From NCBI GenBank assembly GCA_040414485.1, contig JBEDUK010000115.1, positions 1-17,892 on the forward strand: 17,892 nt of DNA, given 5' to 3'. Shown here in pieces: positions 1 through 6,855 of the stretch (position 1 is the stretch's first letter; each line of letters starts with the position of its first letter). A model generated the notes under the pieces. It had not been told where the DNA came from, ran no database searches, and was given only the letters and a program-made list of their open reading frames with translations. A program made the translations under genes and the position numbers. Source of the stretch: JBEDUK01 sp040414485 (GTDB taxonomy: Bacteria; Actinomycetota; UBA4738).

Positions 1-623
1 GACGCCAGCGCCATCGCTGCAGCATCGAGCTCGTGTGCGCCGACCAGGCGGTTCACCAGCCCGAGCCGCTCCGCCTCGATGGCGTCGAACGTTCGCGCGG
101 TCCACGCCAGCTCCTTCGTGCGGGCGGAACCGATCTCGCGCGCCAGATGCCACATCCCGCCCAGATCTGGAACCAGGCCGAAACGCGCCTCCAGCAGGCC
201 GAATGTGGCGGATTCCGCGACCACGCGCAGGTCCGCCGCGAGCGCCAGTTGGAACCCCGCGCCGAGGGCGTGCCCCTGCACGGCCGCCACGACCGGCTTT
301 TCCAGCAGCGCCAGCACACGATAGGGGCGCTGAGCGACCGCGACGAACTCGGGGAAACGTTCGGCCGCCTGCCCGGCGAGCGCGGCGAGTGCGGCGAGGT
401 CGATCCCCGCGCAGAAGGACTCACCATGACCCCGCAGAACGATCGCACGCGCCCCGCGGTCTTCGCCGGCCCGTTCGGCCGCATCGCCAAGCGCGCCGAA
501 CATGGCGAGGTCGAGCGCGTTCCGCTTCGCCGGGCGATCGAGCGTGATGACGCCGATCGAATCCTGCCGCTCGTACGTGACCGCGCCATCCAAGGTCGGC
601 CGATGATACGGCCACCCGCCCAC
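1..623 (-). CDS. Enoyl-CoA hydratase/isomerase family protein, C-terminus off the left edge
   Basis: Crotonase-fold enzyme acting on acyl-CoA thioesters, probably in fatty-acid or aromatic-acid beta-oxidation in the cytoplasm. About 207 codons are present; the 3' end lies outside the window. Seen in the translation: the N-terminal strand GVITLDRPAKRNALD, the first oxyanion-hole segment GESFCAGIDLAAL, the second one QGHALGAGFQLALAADLRV, and FGLLEARFGLVPDLGG, which holds the first catalytic-type Glu. The second classical Glu position reads Asp (VPD), as in many isomerase/PaaG-like members, so hydratase versus isomerase is open. No ATG fits the N-terminus. I chose GTG at 623, preceded by GCAGG and, further up, AGGAG; codons upstream of it lose the G/C third-position bias. 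TTG at 593 is a shorter alternative. It is divergent from the zinc-ribbon gene at 710. Family is sure; substrate is unknown. Confidence 0.9.
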   Translation of the reverse strand, partial: MGGWPYHRPTLDGAVTYERQDSIGVITLDRPAKRNALDLAMFGALGDAAERAGEDRGARAIVLRGHGESFCAGIDLAALAALAGQAAERFPEFVAVAQRPYRVLALLEKPVVAAVQGHALGAGFQLALAADLRVVAESATFGLLEARFGLVPDLGGMWHLAREIGSARTKELAWTARTFDAIEAERLGLVNRLVGAHELDAAAMALA

Positions 624-709
624 GTGCTGACCTGCTTCTCCTGATAGAAAGACCACGACATGCTCGATCGTGCGACGGACATGGACCACGCGGACGACGT
701 AGCGCCGAG

Positions 710-1003
710 GTGACCGGCACCGCGCCTCCCGCCGGATCCGCCGGCGATGCCGCATGCTCGCTGTGCGGGCGGTCGACCTACGACGCGGCGAAGCGAGAGA
801 CGCCGTGGGCGCGCGGCGTGTCACGCGGTCGACAGGTGCTGGTCTGTCCGTCCTGCCGGGCGTCGGTGCCCGCATGGATGGACCGTCTTGATCGCTGCGA
901 ACGTTGCGGTGGGACGAGGTTGTCCGCGATGCTGGGCGAGGTCGTGTGCCGTGCCTGCGGGGCCATTCAGAGCGGATCGCCGCCCGCCCCAGGGGCCGTG
1001 TGA
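710..1003 (+). CDS. Small protein with two CxxC zinc ribbons, function unknown
   Basis: A 97-residue protein with four CxxC pairs: CSLC (Cys16/19), CPSC, CERC and CRAC. The spacing suggests two treble-clef or rubredoxin-like zinc ribbons separated by a short Trp-containing linker (PAWMDRLDR). I do not recognise a characterised family. Such double ribbons bind nucleic acids or proteins, but nothing here shows which. The start is GTG at 710; there is no in-frame ATG before the first Cys pair and no clear Shine-Dalgarno, so the N-terminus is uncertain. A 17-codon reading frame (660-713) overlaps the start by GTGA, but it shows no sign of being a gene. The gene ends 3 bp before tRNA-Val and is divergent from the enoyl-CoA hydratase gene. 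The ordered cysteines, which are lost in the other frames, are the main evidence that it is real. Confidence 0.65.
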   Translation: MTGTAPPAGSAGDAACSLCGRSTYDAAKRETPWARGVSRGRQVLVCPSCRASVPAWMDRLDRCERCGGTRLSAMLGEVVCRACGAIQSGSPPAPGAV

Positions 1004-1006
1004 GCC

Positions 1007-1078
1007 GGGCGCTTAGCTCAGGGGTAGAGCGCCGCCCTTACAAGGCGGAGGTCGGTGGTTCGAAACCACCAGCGCCCA
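1007..1078 (+). tRNA. tRNA-Val (anticodon UAC)
   Basis: A full 72-nt cloverleaf can be drawn by eye. The 7-bp acceptor stem is GGGCGCT/AGCGCCC. The D arm is GCTC-AGGGGTA-GAGC. The anticodon stem is CCGCC/GGCGG with loop CTTACAA, giving anticodon TAC, which reads GUA (Val). The variable loop is short, and the T arm is GGTGG-TTCGAAA-CCACC. The discriminator base is A at 1078. CCA is not encoded, so a CCA-adding enzyme is needed. It begins 3 bp after the zinc-ribbon stop codon, so it may be transcribed with that gene. Confidence 0.97.
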
Positions 1079-1089
1079 CGGTAGCCGCC

Positions 1090-1095
1090 TAGGAT
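1090..1095 (+). promoter_or_regulatory. -10-like hexamer TAGGAT, possible leaderless start
   Basis: TAGGAT fits the TANNNT -10 pattern and ends 7 nt before the ATG at 1103, the spacing expected when the transcript begins at the start codon. The same bases contain AGGA, which could instead act as a weak ribosome binding site; the two readings cannot be separated here. No -35 box is evident because that position falls in the tRNA 3' end. Confidence 0.4.
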
Positions 1096-1102
1096 CGTGC
1101 CG

Positions 1103-1774
1103 ATGGACGACTCGATCCGCGTGATGGTCGAACGCGGCAAGAAGAAGCGGACGGTCGCGTGCGCCTTCGACTGGCCGGGCTGGGACCGCAGCTCCAAGAC
1201 CGAGGAGGATGCCCTCCAGGTGCTCGAGGCCTATCGGCCGCGCTACGCGAAGGTGGCCGCGGCTGCCGGACTCTCCGACGAATTCGCCAGCGCGGGCGAG
1301 GTGACCGTCGTCGAACGGCTCGACGGCATCGGCATGACCGATTACTACGGCGTCTCCGGCCGGGCCGCCGGGCCCGAGCAGGACCAGATGACGGAGGCGG
1401 AGTGCGAACGCAAGCTCGCCCTGCTCCGGGCCTCGTGGACGTACTTCGACGACGTCGCGGCGCACGTCTCCCCTGAACTGCGGAAGGGCCCACGTGGCGG
1501 AGGCCGCGAACGGGACGAGATCATCCGCCATGTCAACGGCAACGAGATCCTCGAGTACGGGAAGAAGGTTGATGTCCGCTCCTCGCCCGATGCATGGCAG
1601 GACCCGGACGAACTGCGCGCCCACCGCGAGGCGATGTGCGCCGGCATCCGCGAGGCCAATTCACACGGGCCCGCGGCAGGGTCCTGGTGGACCGTCCAGT
1701 TCCTCATCCGCCGGTGCGCATGGCACATGCTCGACCACGCGTGGGAGATGGAGGACCGCGACCTCTCGGTCTGA
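1103..1774 (+). CDS. DinB-like hypothetical protein
   Basis: A 223-residue soluble protein with no signal peptide or membrane span. The N-terminal third (VERGKKKRTVACAFDWPGW and following) is a small domain that looks HicB-like. The C-terminal part ends in a helix with RRCAWHMLDHAWEMEDRD, which resembles the last helix of DinB/YfiT-type four-helix bundles, where His residues bind a metal. The family is common as 'hypothetical' or 'DinB family' in actinobacteria and relatives; no reaction is established. ATG 1103 is preferred over the in-frame GTG at 1097 because of AGGAT at 1091-1095. The stop is only 2 nt before the next ATG, so it is probably cotranscribed with the YkvA-like gene. The DinB assignment is from memory of the family pattern and is moderate. 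Confidence 0.75.
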   Translation: MDDSIRVMVERGKKKRTVACAFDWPGWDRSSKTEEDALQVLEAYRPRYAKVAAAAGLSDEFASAGEVTVVERLDGIGMTDYYGVSGRAAGPEQDQMTEAECERKLALLRASWTYFDDVAAHVSPELRKGPRGGGRERDEIIRHVNGNEILEYGKKVDVRSSPDAWQDPDELRAHREAMCAGIREANSHGPAAGSWWTVQFLIRRCAWHMLDHAWEMEDRDLSV

Positions 1775-1776
1775 GC

Positions 1777-2181
1777 ATGGTGGGCCGCGTGCTGATCTCG
1801 ATCCTCATCGGCATGGTCGTCGCCTGGCTGGCCCTCGTCGTCGTCCTCCTCGTCACCAGGCCCAAGGGTTCGCTCCTCAAGGAGGCCGTCCGCCTGCTGC
1901 CGGACACGATCGGCCTGCTTCGGCGGCTCGCAGGCGATTGGAGCCTGCCTCGGGGTGTGCGCGTTCGCCTTTGGCTGCTGTTCGGCTATCTGGCGATGCC
2001 GATCGACCTGATCCCAGACTTCGTTCCCGTCGTCGGCTACGCCGACGACGCCATCGTCGTGGCGGTGGTGCTGCGTTCGGTCGTCAAGCGCGCCGGGCCT
2101 GAGGCCGTGCGCCGGCACTGGCCTGGTACGCCTGCCGGTCTGGCCAGTCTCGAGCGGCTGGCCCGGCTCCGACAGGGATAG
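1777..2181 (+). CDS. YkvA/DUF1232 family membrane protein
   Basis: A 134-residue protein. Residues about 5-27 form a hydrophobic span rich in Val, Leu and Ile that ends at TRPKG. The DUF1232 signature follows: LWLLFGYLAMPIDLIPDFVP and then VVGYADDAIVVAVVL, with the characteristic Pro-Ile-Asp-Leu-Ile-Pro-Asp core. The family is widespread and its biochemical role is unknown; plant and bacterial members sit at membranes. The ATG at 1777 is 2 nt after the stop of the DinB-like gene, so the two likely form an operon by termination-reinitiation. A longer in-frame extension would overlap most of the upstream gene and is rejected. Identification is firm; function is not. Confidence 0.88.
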   Translation: MVGRVLISILIGMVVAWLALVVVLLVTRPKGSLLKEAVRLLPDTIGLLRRLAGDWSLPRGVRVRLWLLFGYLAMPIDLIPDFVPVVGYADDAIVVAVVLRSVVKRAGPEAVRRHWPGTPAGLASLERLARLRQG

Positions 2182-2200
2182 GGACATCCGCCGCACGTCG

Positions 2201-2230
2201 TTGTCGCCGTAGGGGCGGCGTCATTAGATT
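2201..2230 (+). promoter_or_regulatory. Predicted promoter of the M4 protease gene
   Basis: TTGTCG (2201-2206) and TAGATT (2225-2230) are 18 bp apart, resembling a housekeeping-sigma promoter. Transcription would start near 2237 and leave a leader of about 80 nt before the protease ATG. Confidence 0.45.
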
Positions 2231-2248
2231 CGCGCCCGTTCCGGCCGT

Positions 2249-2299
2249 CGCTCGGGGGGAACGAGCGATCAGACGTGCGTCGCCTCCGGCGCGACGCAC
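2249..2299 (+). promoter_or_regulatory. Two stem-loops in the leader of the M4 protease gene
   Basis: The first hairpin pairs CGCTCG (2249-2254) with CGAGCG (2262-2267) across GGGGGAA. The second pairs GTGCGTCGC (2275-2283) with GCGACGCAC (2291-2299), a perfect 9-bp stem with a 7-nt loop, ending about 10 nt before the GGGAGGG ribosome site. They could affect mRNA stability or translation. No known riboswitch class is recognised. Confidence 0.45.
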
Positions 2300-2319
2300 C
2301 GAACCAGAGGGAGGGATGC

Positions 2320-3903
2320 ATGAAACGATTCCGCGGCAAGGCCGCGTTCGGCGTGCTCGCGCTCGCATCGGCGCTCGCGGCGGTGGGCGCCGTGGCCGCG
2401 CCGGCCATGGGCAGTTCGGCCGGCGCGTCGCCGCGCGATGTGACCGCGGCGAAGCTCCAGGTCGTGAGCCATTCGAACCGGTTCGGATTCGGACCCGGCC
2501 AGGCGCTGATCGCGAAGAACGTGTACCACGACCGCACCGGCTCGGCGATCCGCTTCGACCGGACCTATCGCGGTCTGGCTGTCGTCAACGGTGACTTCAT
2601 CGTCCACCTCTCGCCCTCGGGCGCGTACCGCTACGGCAACGGCATGCGGATCGGCGGCCTGCCTCGGAGCCTGTCCCCGGCCGTCTCCTCGGCGCAGGCG
2701 GCCTCGACGGCGCGCAGCACCATCAACTACCGCGTGGCGTCCACGACCACCACCCTCGCTGTGTTCGGCGGCACCCGCGTCTCGCCGCTGGCCTGGCAGG
2801 TGGACACCAAGGGCGTGAGCGGCGCCGACGGCACCCGGACGTTCGTCTCGGCCACCACCGGCCGGATCCTGGCCCGGTGGGCGACCGTGCAGTCGGCGAA
2901 CGACGTCGGCAGGGGCAAGACCCAGTATTCGGGAACGGTGAAGGTCAATGACGTCAAGAAGAACGGCACCTACACGCTGCAGGACAACGCCCGCGGCAAG
3001 CAGCAGATCTTCAACGCGAACCACTCGCAGAGCCACGGCGTCGGCACCGTCTACACGGACTCGAACAACGTGTGGGGCGACCACACCGAGGGCAACGTGG
3101 AGACGCCCGCCGCGGACGCCGCCTACGGGCTCGCCGAGACGTGGGACTTCTACCTCAACGACTTCAACCGCCACGGCATCGCCGACGACGGCATCGCCGC
3201 GCGCGGCTTCGTCCACTACGGGACGAACTACGTGAACGCCTTCTGGGCCGACGATTGCTTCTGCATGGAGTTCGGTGAGGGCAGCCAGGCGAGCGGCATC
3301 AGCAACCTGGACTCGCTCGACGTCGGCGGCCACGAGATGACGCACGGCGTGACCAGCCGGACGGCCGGCCTCATCTATTCCGGTGAGTCCGGCGGCCTGA
3401 ACGAGTCCACGTCCGACGTGATGGGCACCATGGTCGAGTGGTACGCGAACAACGCGAACGACGTGCCCGATTACGTCATCGGCGAGGAGATATTCCGCGA
3501 CTACGACCCCGCGGTGAACTTCGTCCGCCGCATGGACCAGCCGTCGCTGGACGGCGGCAGCGCGGACTGCTGGTACGACGGGGTCGGCGGGCTCAACGTC
3601 CACCAGTCCTCGGGCGTCGGCAACCACTTCTTCTACCTGCTGAGCGAGGGCTCAGGGGCGAAGACCATCAACGGGATCGACTACGACAGCCCAACCTGCA
3701 ACGGGAGCACCATCAAGGGCATCGGCCACGACAAGGCGGCCGCCATCTGGTACAAGGCGCTGACCGAGCAGTGGGTCTCGACCACCAACTACCACAACGC
3801 GCGGGTCGGCATGCTGCACGCGGCCAAGGACCTGTACGGCAAGACCAGCATCGAATACAAGACGGTCAACAAGGCCTGGGCGGCGGTCGACGTCACCCCA
3901 TAG
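2320..3903 (+). CDS. Secreted thermolysin-like zinc metalloprotease (family M4)
   Basis: A 527-residue preproenzyme that should be exported and cleave extracellular proteins. Residues 1-32 are a Sec signal peptide (KRFRGK, Ala/Leu/Val core, then small residues before SSAG). Residues about 40-200 look like the FTP/PepSY-type propeptide that chaperones M4 enzymes. The catalytic domain follows. HEMTH at 338-342 supplies two zinc His residues and the catalytic Glu339. Glu362 in NESTSD is the third zinc ligand, exactly 24 residues after the first His, as in thermolysin. His428 in NVHQSSGVGNH matches thermolysin His231. All key residues are present, so it should be active. The ATG at 2320 has a strong GGGAGGG ribosome site at 2309-2315 and starts the signal peptide correctly. 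It is a single-gene unit with its own promoter. Confidence 0.96.
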   Translation: MKRFRGKAAFGVLALASALAAVGAVAAPAMGSSAGASPRDVTAAKLQVVSHSNRFGFGPGQALIAKNVYHDRTGSAIRFDRTYRGLAVVNGDFIVHLSPSGAYRYGNGMRIGGLPRSLSPAVSSAQAASTARSTINYRVASTTTTLAVFGGTRVSPLAWQVDTKGVSGADGTRTFVSATTGRILARWATVQSANDVGRGKTQYSGTVKVNDVKKNGTYTLQDNARGKQQIFNANHSQSHGVGTVYTDSNNVWGDHTEGNVETPAADAAYGLAETWDFYLNDFNRHGIADDGIAARGFVHYGTNYVNAFWADDCFCMEFGEGSQASGISNLDSLDVGGHEMTHGVTSRTAGLIYSGESGGLNESTSDVMGTMVEWYANNANDVPDYVIGEEIFRDYDPAVNFVRRMDQPSLDGGSADCWYDGVGGLNVHQSSGVGNHFFYLLSEGSGAKTINGIDYDSPTCNGSTIKGIGHDKAAAIWYKALTEQWVSTTNYHNARVGMLHAAKDLYGKTSIEYKTVNKAWAAVDVTP

Positions 3904-3931
3904 CACCTCGAGGCCTTCGCACCACCGACAG

Positions 3932-3965
3932 CGGGGTGTCCGTCGTTCGGGCGGCGGGCACCCCG
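3932..3965. terminator. Hairpin between convergent genes, likely bidirectional terminator
   Basis: CGGGGTG (3932-3938) pairs perfectly with CACCCCG (3959-3965), and inner bases CCG/CGG can add pairs. It lies between the protease stop (3903) and the end of the minus-strand VOC gene (3985), the expected place for a shared terminator. There is no clean T run; only TTCGTCTTCC follows. Confidence 0.5.
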
Positions 3966-3984
3966 TTCGTCTTCCCGGATCGCG

Positions 3985-4410
3985 TTACGGCCGCGACGGC
4001 AGCACCAGGTCGCCGTTCGCGCTCAGCGCGAAGCCCGGATTGAAGGCGACCTCCCACGGGTGGCCGTCGGGATCGAGGAACACCCCGGCGTACCCGCCGT
4101 AGAAGGTCTCGGCCGGCTCACGCGTGATCCGGGCGCCTGCGGTCCGCGCCTGCTCGACGATCTGGTCGACCTCCTCACGGGACCGGACGTTGTGCGCCAG
4201 CGTGATGCCGCCCCACCCTCCCGGGTCGCTCACGCCGCTGTCCTCGGCCAGTTTCGAGCGGCTCCAGAGCGTCACCACCAGCCCGCCCGCCTGGAAGAAC
4301 ACGGTCTCCTCGATGTCGAGCGCCACCGTCCAGCCCAGCCGCTCGTAGAACGCCCTCGAGGCGACGACGTCGCTCACGCCCAATGTCACCAGGCTGATCC
4401 GCTGCTCCAC
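3985..4410 (-). CDS. VOC/glyoxalase-fold protein
   Basis: A 141-residue vicinal-oxygen-chelate protein. Two beta-alpha-beta-beta-beta modules are visible: ISLVTLGVSDVVASRAFYERLGW at the N-terminus and the module ending GVFLDPDGHPWEVAFNP, whose Glu is the usual C-terminal metal ligand. The first His ligand of classical glyoxalase I is not evident at the N-terminal strand, so it may be a binding or resistance-type VOC protein rather than lactoylglutathione lyase. The start is GTG at 4410; no ribosome site precedes it, but TAGTGT lies 6 nt upstream, suggesting a leaderless start. It lies 42 bp after uppP on the same strand and may also receive read-through from it. Substrate cannot be told. Confidence 0.88.
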   Translation of the reverse strand: MEQRISLVTLGVSDVVASRAFYERLGWTVALDIEETVFFQAGGLVVTLWSRSKLAEDSGVSDPGGWGGITLAHNVRSREEVDQIVEQARTAGARITREPAETFYGGYAGVFLDPDGHPWEVAFNPGFALSANGDLVLPSRP

Positions 4411-4416
4411 TCGCCG

Positions 4417-4422
4417 ACACTA
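4417..4422 (-). promoter_or_regulatory. -10-like hexamer TAGTGT before the VOC gene
   Basis: On the minus strand TAGTGT (TANNNT) ends 6 nt before the GTG start at 4410. There is no Shine-Dalgarno in between, which fits a leaderless mRNA. It sits in the short gap after the uppP stop codon. Confidence 0.4.
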
Positions 4423-4452
4423 CCGCCCGGCGGCGTCCGTTCGTTCCTGCGA

Positions 4453-5382
4453 CTAGAACGTGTGGCCGGTGAGGGCGAACCCGATCGTGCAGGCCGCGCC
4501 CTCCACCAGGCAGAAGATGGCGAACGGGGTGAGCGTCTTCGTTTCGAAGTACTTCATCAGGAAGCGAACCGACAGGTAGGCGGCGATCCCGGCGGCGATG
4601 CTCCCGGCCAGCACCTGTCCTCGGATCCCGTTGCCGAGCGAGCCGAACAGGTCGGGGAGCTTGTACAGCCCCGCCCCCAGGATGATGGGCGTGGCCAACA
4701 GGAATGAGAACCGCGCGGCGTCCTCGTGGTTCAGACCGCGCACCAGCCCCGCCACCATCGTGATCCCGGAGCGGCTGATTCCGGCGAAGAGGGCGAAGAC
4801 CTGCGCCACCCCGATCACGATGGCCTCGCGGAAGCTCAGGGTCTCCAGCCGTCGGTCTGTCGTTCCCTCGTACGTGCCGTGCGAGGCCGCCACCGCGCGC
4901 ACCTCTGACCGCAGGCGGAACCGCTCGCCGACCAGCAGGATCACCCCGTTGACCATCAGGAAGACCGCCGCGAACAGCGGCTTGGAGAACGTCACCCGGA
5001 ACAGGTGCTCGAACAGCGCTCCGGTGATGGCGGCCGGGATCGTCGCGACGACCAGCAGCCACGCGAGGCGCTGGTCCGCCGTCCGCAGCGTCCGCCACGG
5101 CATGGTCCGCTGCTCAGCCGCCTGGCCGAAGGTTCGGAAGAACCCTCCGATGATGCCCCGCCAATCGCTCCAGAAGTAGACGAGCAATGCGATGGCCGTG
5201 GCGACGTGCAGCCCGACGATGAACGCGAGGAAGAACGACTCGGGCTGGGACTGGGCCTTCACCAGGCTGTCCCAGCCGAAGATGGTCGGCAGGACGACCG
5301 CCTGGCCGAGGCTGGAGATGGGGAACAACTCGGTGACGCCCTGAATGGCGCCCATGACGATGGCCTGGAAATACGTGATCAC
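4453..5382 (-). CDS. uppP: Undecaprenyl-diphosphatase (UppP/BacA family)
   Basis: A polytopic membrane protein of 309 residues that should dephosphorylate undecaprenyl diphosphate to recycle the lipid carrier of cell-wall synthesis. Motif 1 is GAIQGVTELFPISS (residues 11-24) with the catalytic-type Glu18. Motif 2 is GISRSGITM around Arg204. Seven or eight hydrophobic spans and a family-typical length support the call. Odd point: the residue after the SSxG turn, normally His (His30 in E. coli BacA), is Gln27 (codon CAG, complement of 5302-5304). The start is GTG at 5382, which gives the usual short N-terminus; the frame is open further up to 5634 but that part does not look like protein. No good ribosome site is seen. 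The VOC gene follows on the same strand. Confidence 0.92.
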   Translation of the reverse strand: MITYFQAIVMGAIQGVTELFPISSLGQAVVLPTIFGWDSLVKAQSQPESFFLAFIVGLHVATAIALLVYFWSDWRGIIGGFFRTFGQAAEQRTMPWRTLRTADQRLAWLLVVATIPAAITGALFEHLFRVTFSKPLFAAVFLMVNGVILLVGERFRLRSEVRAVAASHGTYEGTTDRRLETLSFREAIVIGVAQVFALFAGISRSGITMVAGLVRGLNHEDAARFSFLLATPIILGAGLYKLPDLFGSLGNGIRGQVLAGSIAAGIAAYLSVRFLMKYFETKTLTPFAIFCLVEGAACTIGFALTGHTF

Positions 5383-5483
5383 GGCGCGCCCACCGGGGGC
5401 ACCATAGTCGACGAAACGGCCTCCGGCGGGAGGTTCGTGTTGGGATTCGGCTTGCGTCCGATTCGACGCGAAGCGCCCGAACA

Positions 5484-5511
5484 TTGTTGAATGCGGGCGA
5501 ACCGCTAACAT
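5484..5511 (+). promoter_or_regulatory. Predicted promoter of the kelch-type gene
   Basis: TTGTTG (5484-5489) and TAACAT (5506-5511) are 16 bp apart. The leader of about 50 nt then holds a run of eight G at 5533-5540 and the ribosome site AAAGGGAGG at 5553-5561. The site lies in the 185-bp gap between the divergent uppP and kelch genes. No promoter for uppP was recognised in that gap. Confidence 0.4.
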
Positions 5512-5567
5512 GTGGCGGCCCGGCCTTACATCGGGGGGGGCCGGCGACATCCAAAGGGAGGTGTTGG

Positions 5568-6743
5568 ATGAAGGTACGGTACCTGCGGGGGCTCGCACTG
5601 CTTGCAGTCGGAGCCGTCGTGTTCTCGGGCGCATCCGCGCTCGCGTCGCCCAAGACGTCCGTCAAGGCGCCCGCTGTCAACCTGACGTTCAAGAACGGGC
5701 CTGACAGCGAGTTCAACATCGGTGGCGGCACGCGCTTCAGCGGCTGGTTCGAGAAGTCGACCAAGCGTGTCTACTTCCTGGGCATGCGCAACGGCGACGA
5801 CAGCACGAGCGGTGAGGTCTGGTACTACGACGTCGCGGCGAAGTCCTACGTCGACGCCGGCGTCGCCATGACGGACCCGGTTTCGAACTACGGGATCGCC
5901 CCGCTGAAGGACAAGAGCGGCACGCTCGGCCTGTACATCTTCGGTGGCCGCGACCCGAACGGTCAGATCGTCAACCCGACCCAGGTGTACTACCCGGGGA
6001 CGAACACGGTCGCCGTGCTGAACAAGGACAAGTACCCGGGCAAGTCCCCGTCGGGCTGCATCGCGCTGCCCGCCATGGGGGTTGCCTCGATGGGCAACAA
6101 GGCCTACGTCATGGGTGGCATCGGGTTCACGTCCGCCGGATGCACGGCCGACGAGAACTCCTCGCAGACGTGGATCTTCGACCCGAGCAAGGCCGCCGGC
6201 AGCCGGTGGTCGAAGGGCCCGAAGCTGAACATGGCCCGCGGCTACATCACCACCGCGGTCCTGGGCGGCAAGATCTACGCGATCGGCGGGGACGTCAACG
6301 ACGCCGGGACGCTCACGGCGCAGACGATCGTCGAGTCCTGGAACGGCGACCCGGCCTCCAAGTGGAGCGACAGCCCGGCGGACCTGCCCGAGGCGTGTGA
6401 CGAGTCGGTGGCCTTCGCGTTCCCGTCGGGGCCGCTCAAGAACACGATCACGGTAGCCGGATGCGGCCAGTGGCCGAACGACCTTCCGGACGTGCTCCAG
6501 TACAGCTCCGGCAAGGACGCATGGTCGACGGTCGGGACCCTCAACGAGTCCCGCCGAAACCAGGCCGGCGCGAACATCGGATCGACCAAGAAGCCGAAGC
6601 TGTACGTGGTCGGCGGCTACGGTGCCGATGGCGCGACGGTGGAGACCACCAGCGAGTTCGGTACCGTCAGCGCCGCTGGCGGGATCTCCTGGAGCCACCG
6701 CTCGGCGGCCCACGGGGCCTCCGCGCACGCATCGGTTTCCTAG
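5568..6743 (+). CDS. Secreted kelch-repeat beta-propeller protein
   Basis: A 391-residue exported protein. Residues 1-27 form a signal peptide (KVRYLRG, hydrophobic core, cleavage near SALAS). The mature part carries at least four kelch-type strands with the diagnostic aromatic and Gly-Gly: LYIFGGRD (from 122), AYVMGGIG (around 180), IYAIGGDV (from 236) and LYVVGGYG (from 345). Each is followed by a Trp- or Tyr-containing strand such as VWYYD, TWIFDPS or VESWNG. This fits a beta-propeller that binds protein or carbohydrate outside the cell. No catalytic residues are recognised. The ATG at 5568 has a strong AAAGGGAGG site 6 nt upstream. The gene stands alone and ends before a very strong hairpin. 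Sensor, adhesin or enzyme roles cannot be told apart. Confidence 0.87.
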   Translation: MKVRYLRGLALLAVGAVVFSGASALASPKTSVKAPAVNLTFKNGPDSEFNIGGGTRFSGWFEKSTKRVYFLGMRNGDDSTSGEVWYYDVAAKSYVDAGVAMTDPVSNYGIAPLKDKSGTLGLYIFGGRDPNGQIVNPTQVYYPGTNTVAVLNKDKYPGKSPSGCIALPAMGVASMGNKAYVMGGIGFTSAGCTADENSSQTWIFDPSKAAGSRWSKGPKLNMARGYITTAVLGGKIYAIGGDVNDAGTLTAQTIVESWNGDPASKWSDSPADLPEACDESVAFAFPSGPLKNTITVAGCGQWPNDLPDVLQYSSGKDAWSTVGTLNESRRNQAGANIGSTKKPKLYVVGGYGADGATVETTSEFGTVSAAGGISWSHRSAAHGASAHASVS

Positions 6744-6768
6744 ACGCGAAGCAAGGAACGGCACGAAC

Positions 6769-6803
6769 GGTGCGGCGCACGCGCGAAGCGCGTGCGCCGC
6801 ACC
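6769..6803 (+). terminator. Very strong hairpin after the kelch-type gene
   Basis: A perfect 15-bp inverted repeat has arms at 6769-6783 (GGTGCGGCGCACGCG) and 6789-6803, with loop CGAAG; a C-G pair can close it to a GAA triloop. It is followed by TGTCTCT. Position 25 nt after the stop codon fits an intrinsic terminator with a weak U tract. Confidence 0.75.
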
Positions 6804-6855
6804 TGTCTCTCCGAGTCGTAAAGCTACCTGACGAATCCCGGTGGAGTCTCAGGCG

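Noticed and set aside
53..682. 209-codon minus-strand frame with an ATG in the enoyl-CoA hydratase region
   Set aside because: It is a shifted frame of the same strand, Ser/Arg/Trp-rich; the crotonase motifs are in the frame starting at GTG 623.
660..713. 17-codon ORF overlapping the zinc-ribbon start
   Set aside because: Too short, no ribosome site and no sign of conservation; GTGA overlap is probably chance.
2237..2319. Known riboswitch in the M4 protease leader
   Set aside because: The hairpins do not show the conserved cores of c-di-GMP, SAM, TPP, cobalamin or glycine riboswitches.
2269..3627. 452-codon minus-strand frame opposite the M4 protease
   Set aside because: It mirrors the protease codons (Val/Ala/Asp/Arg-rich) and has no domain; the plus strand has a full active site.
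5383..5634. N-terminal extension of UppP up to ATG 5634
   Set aside because: It crosses the kelch gene's promoter, leader and signal-peptide codons and is not hydrophobic or family-like.
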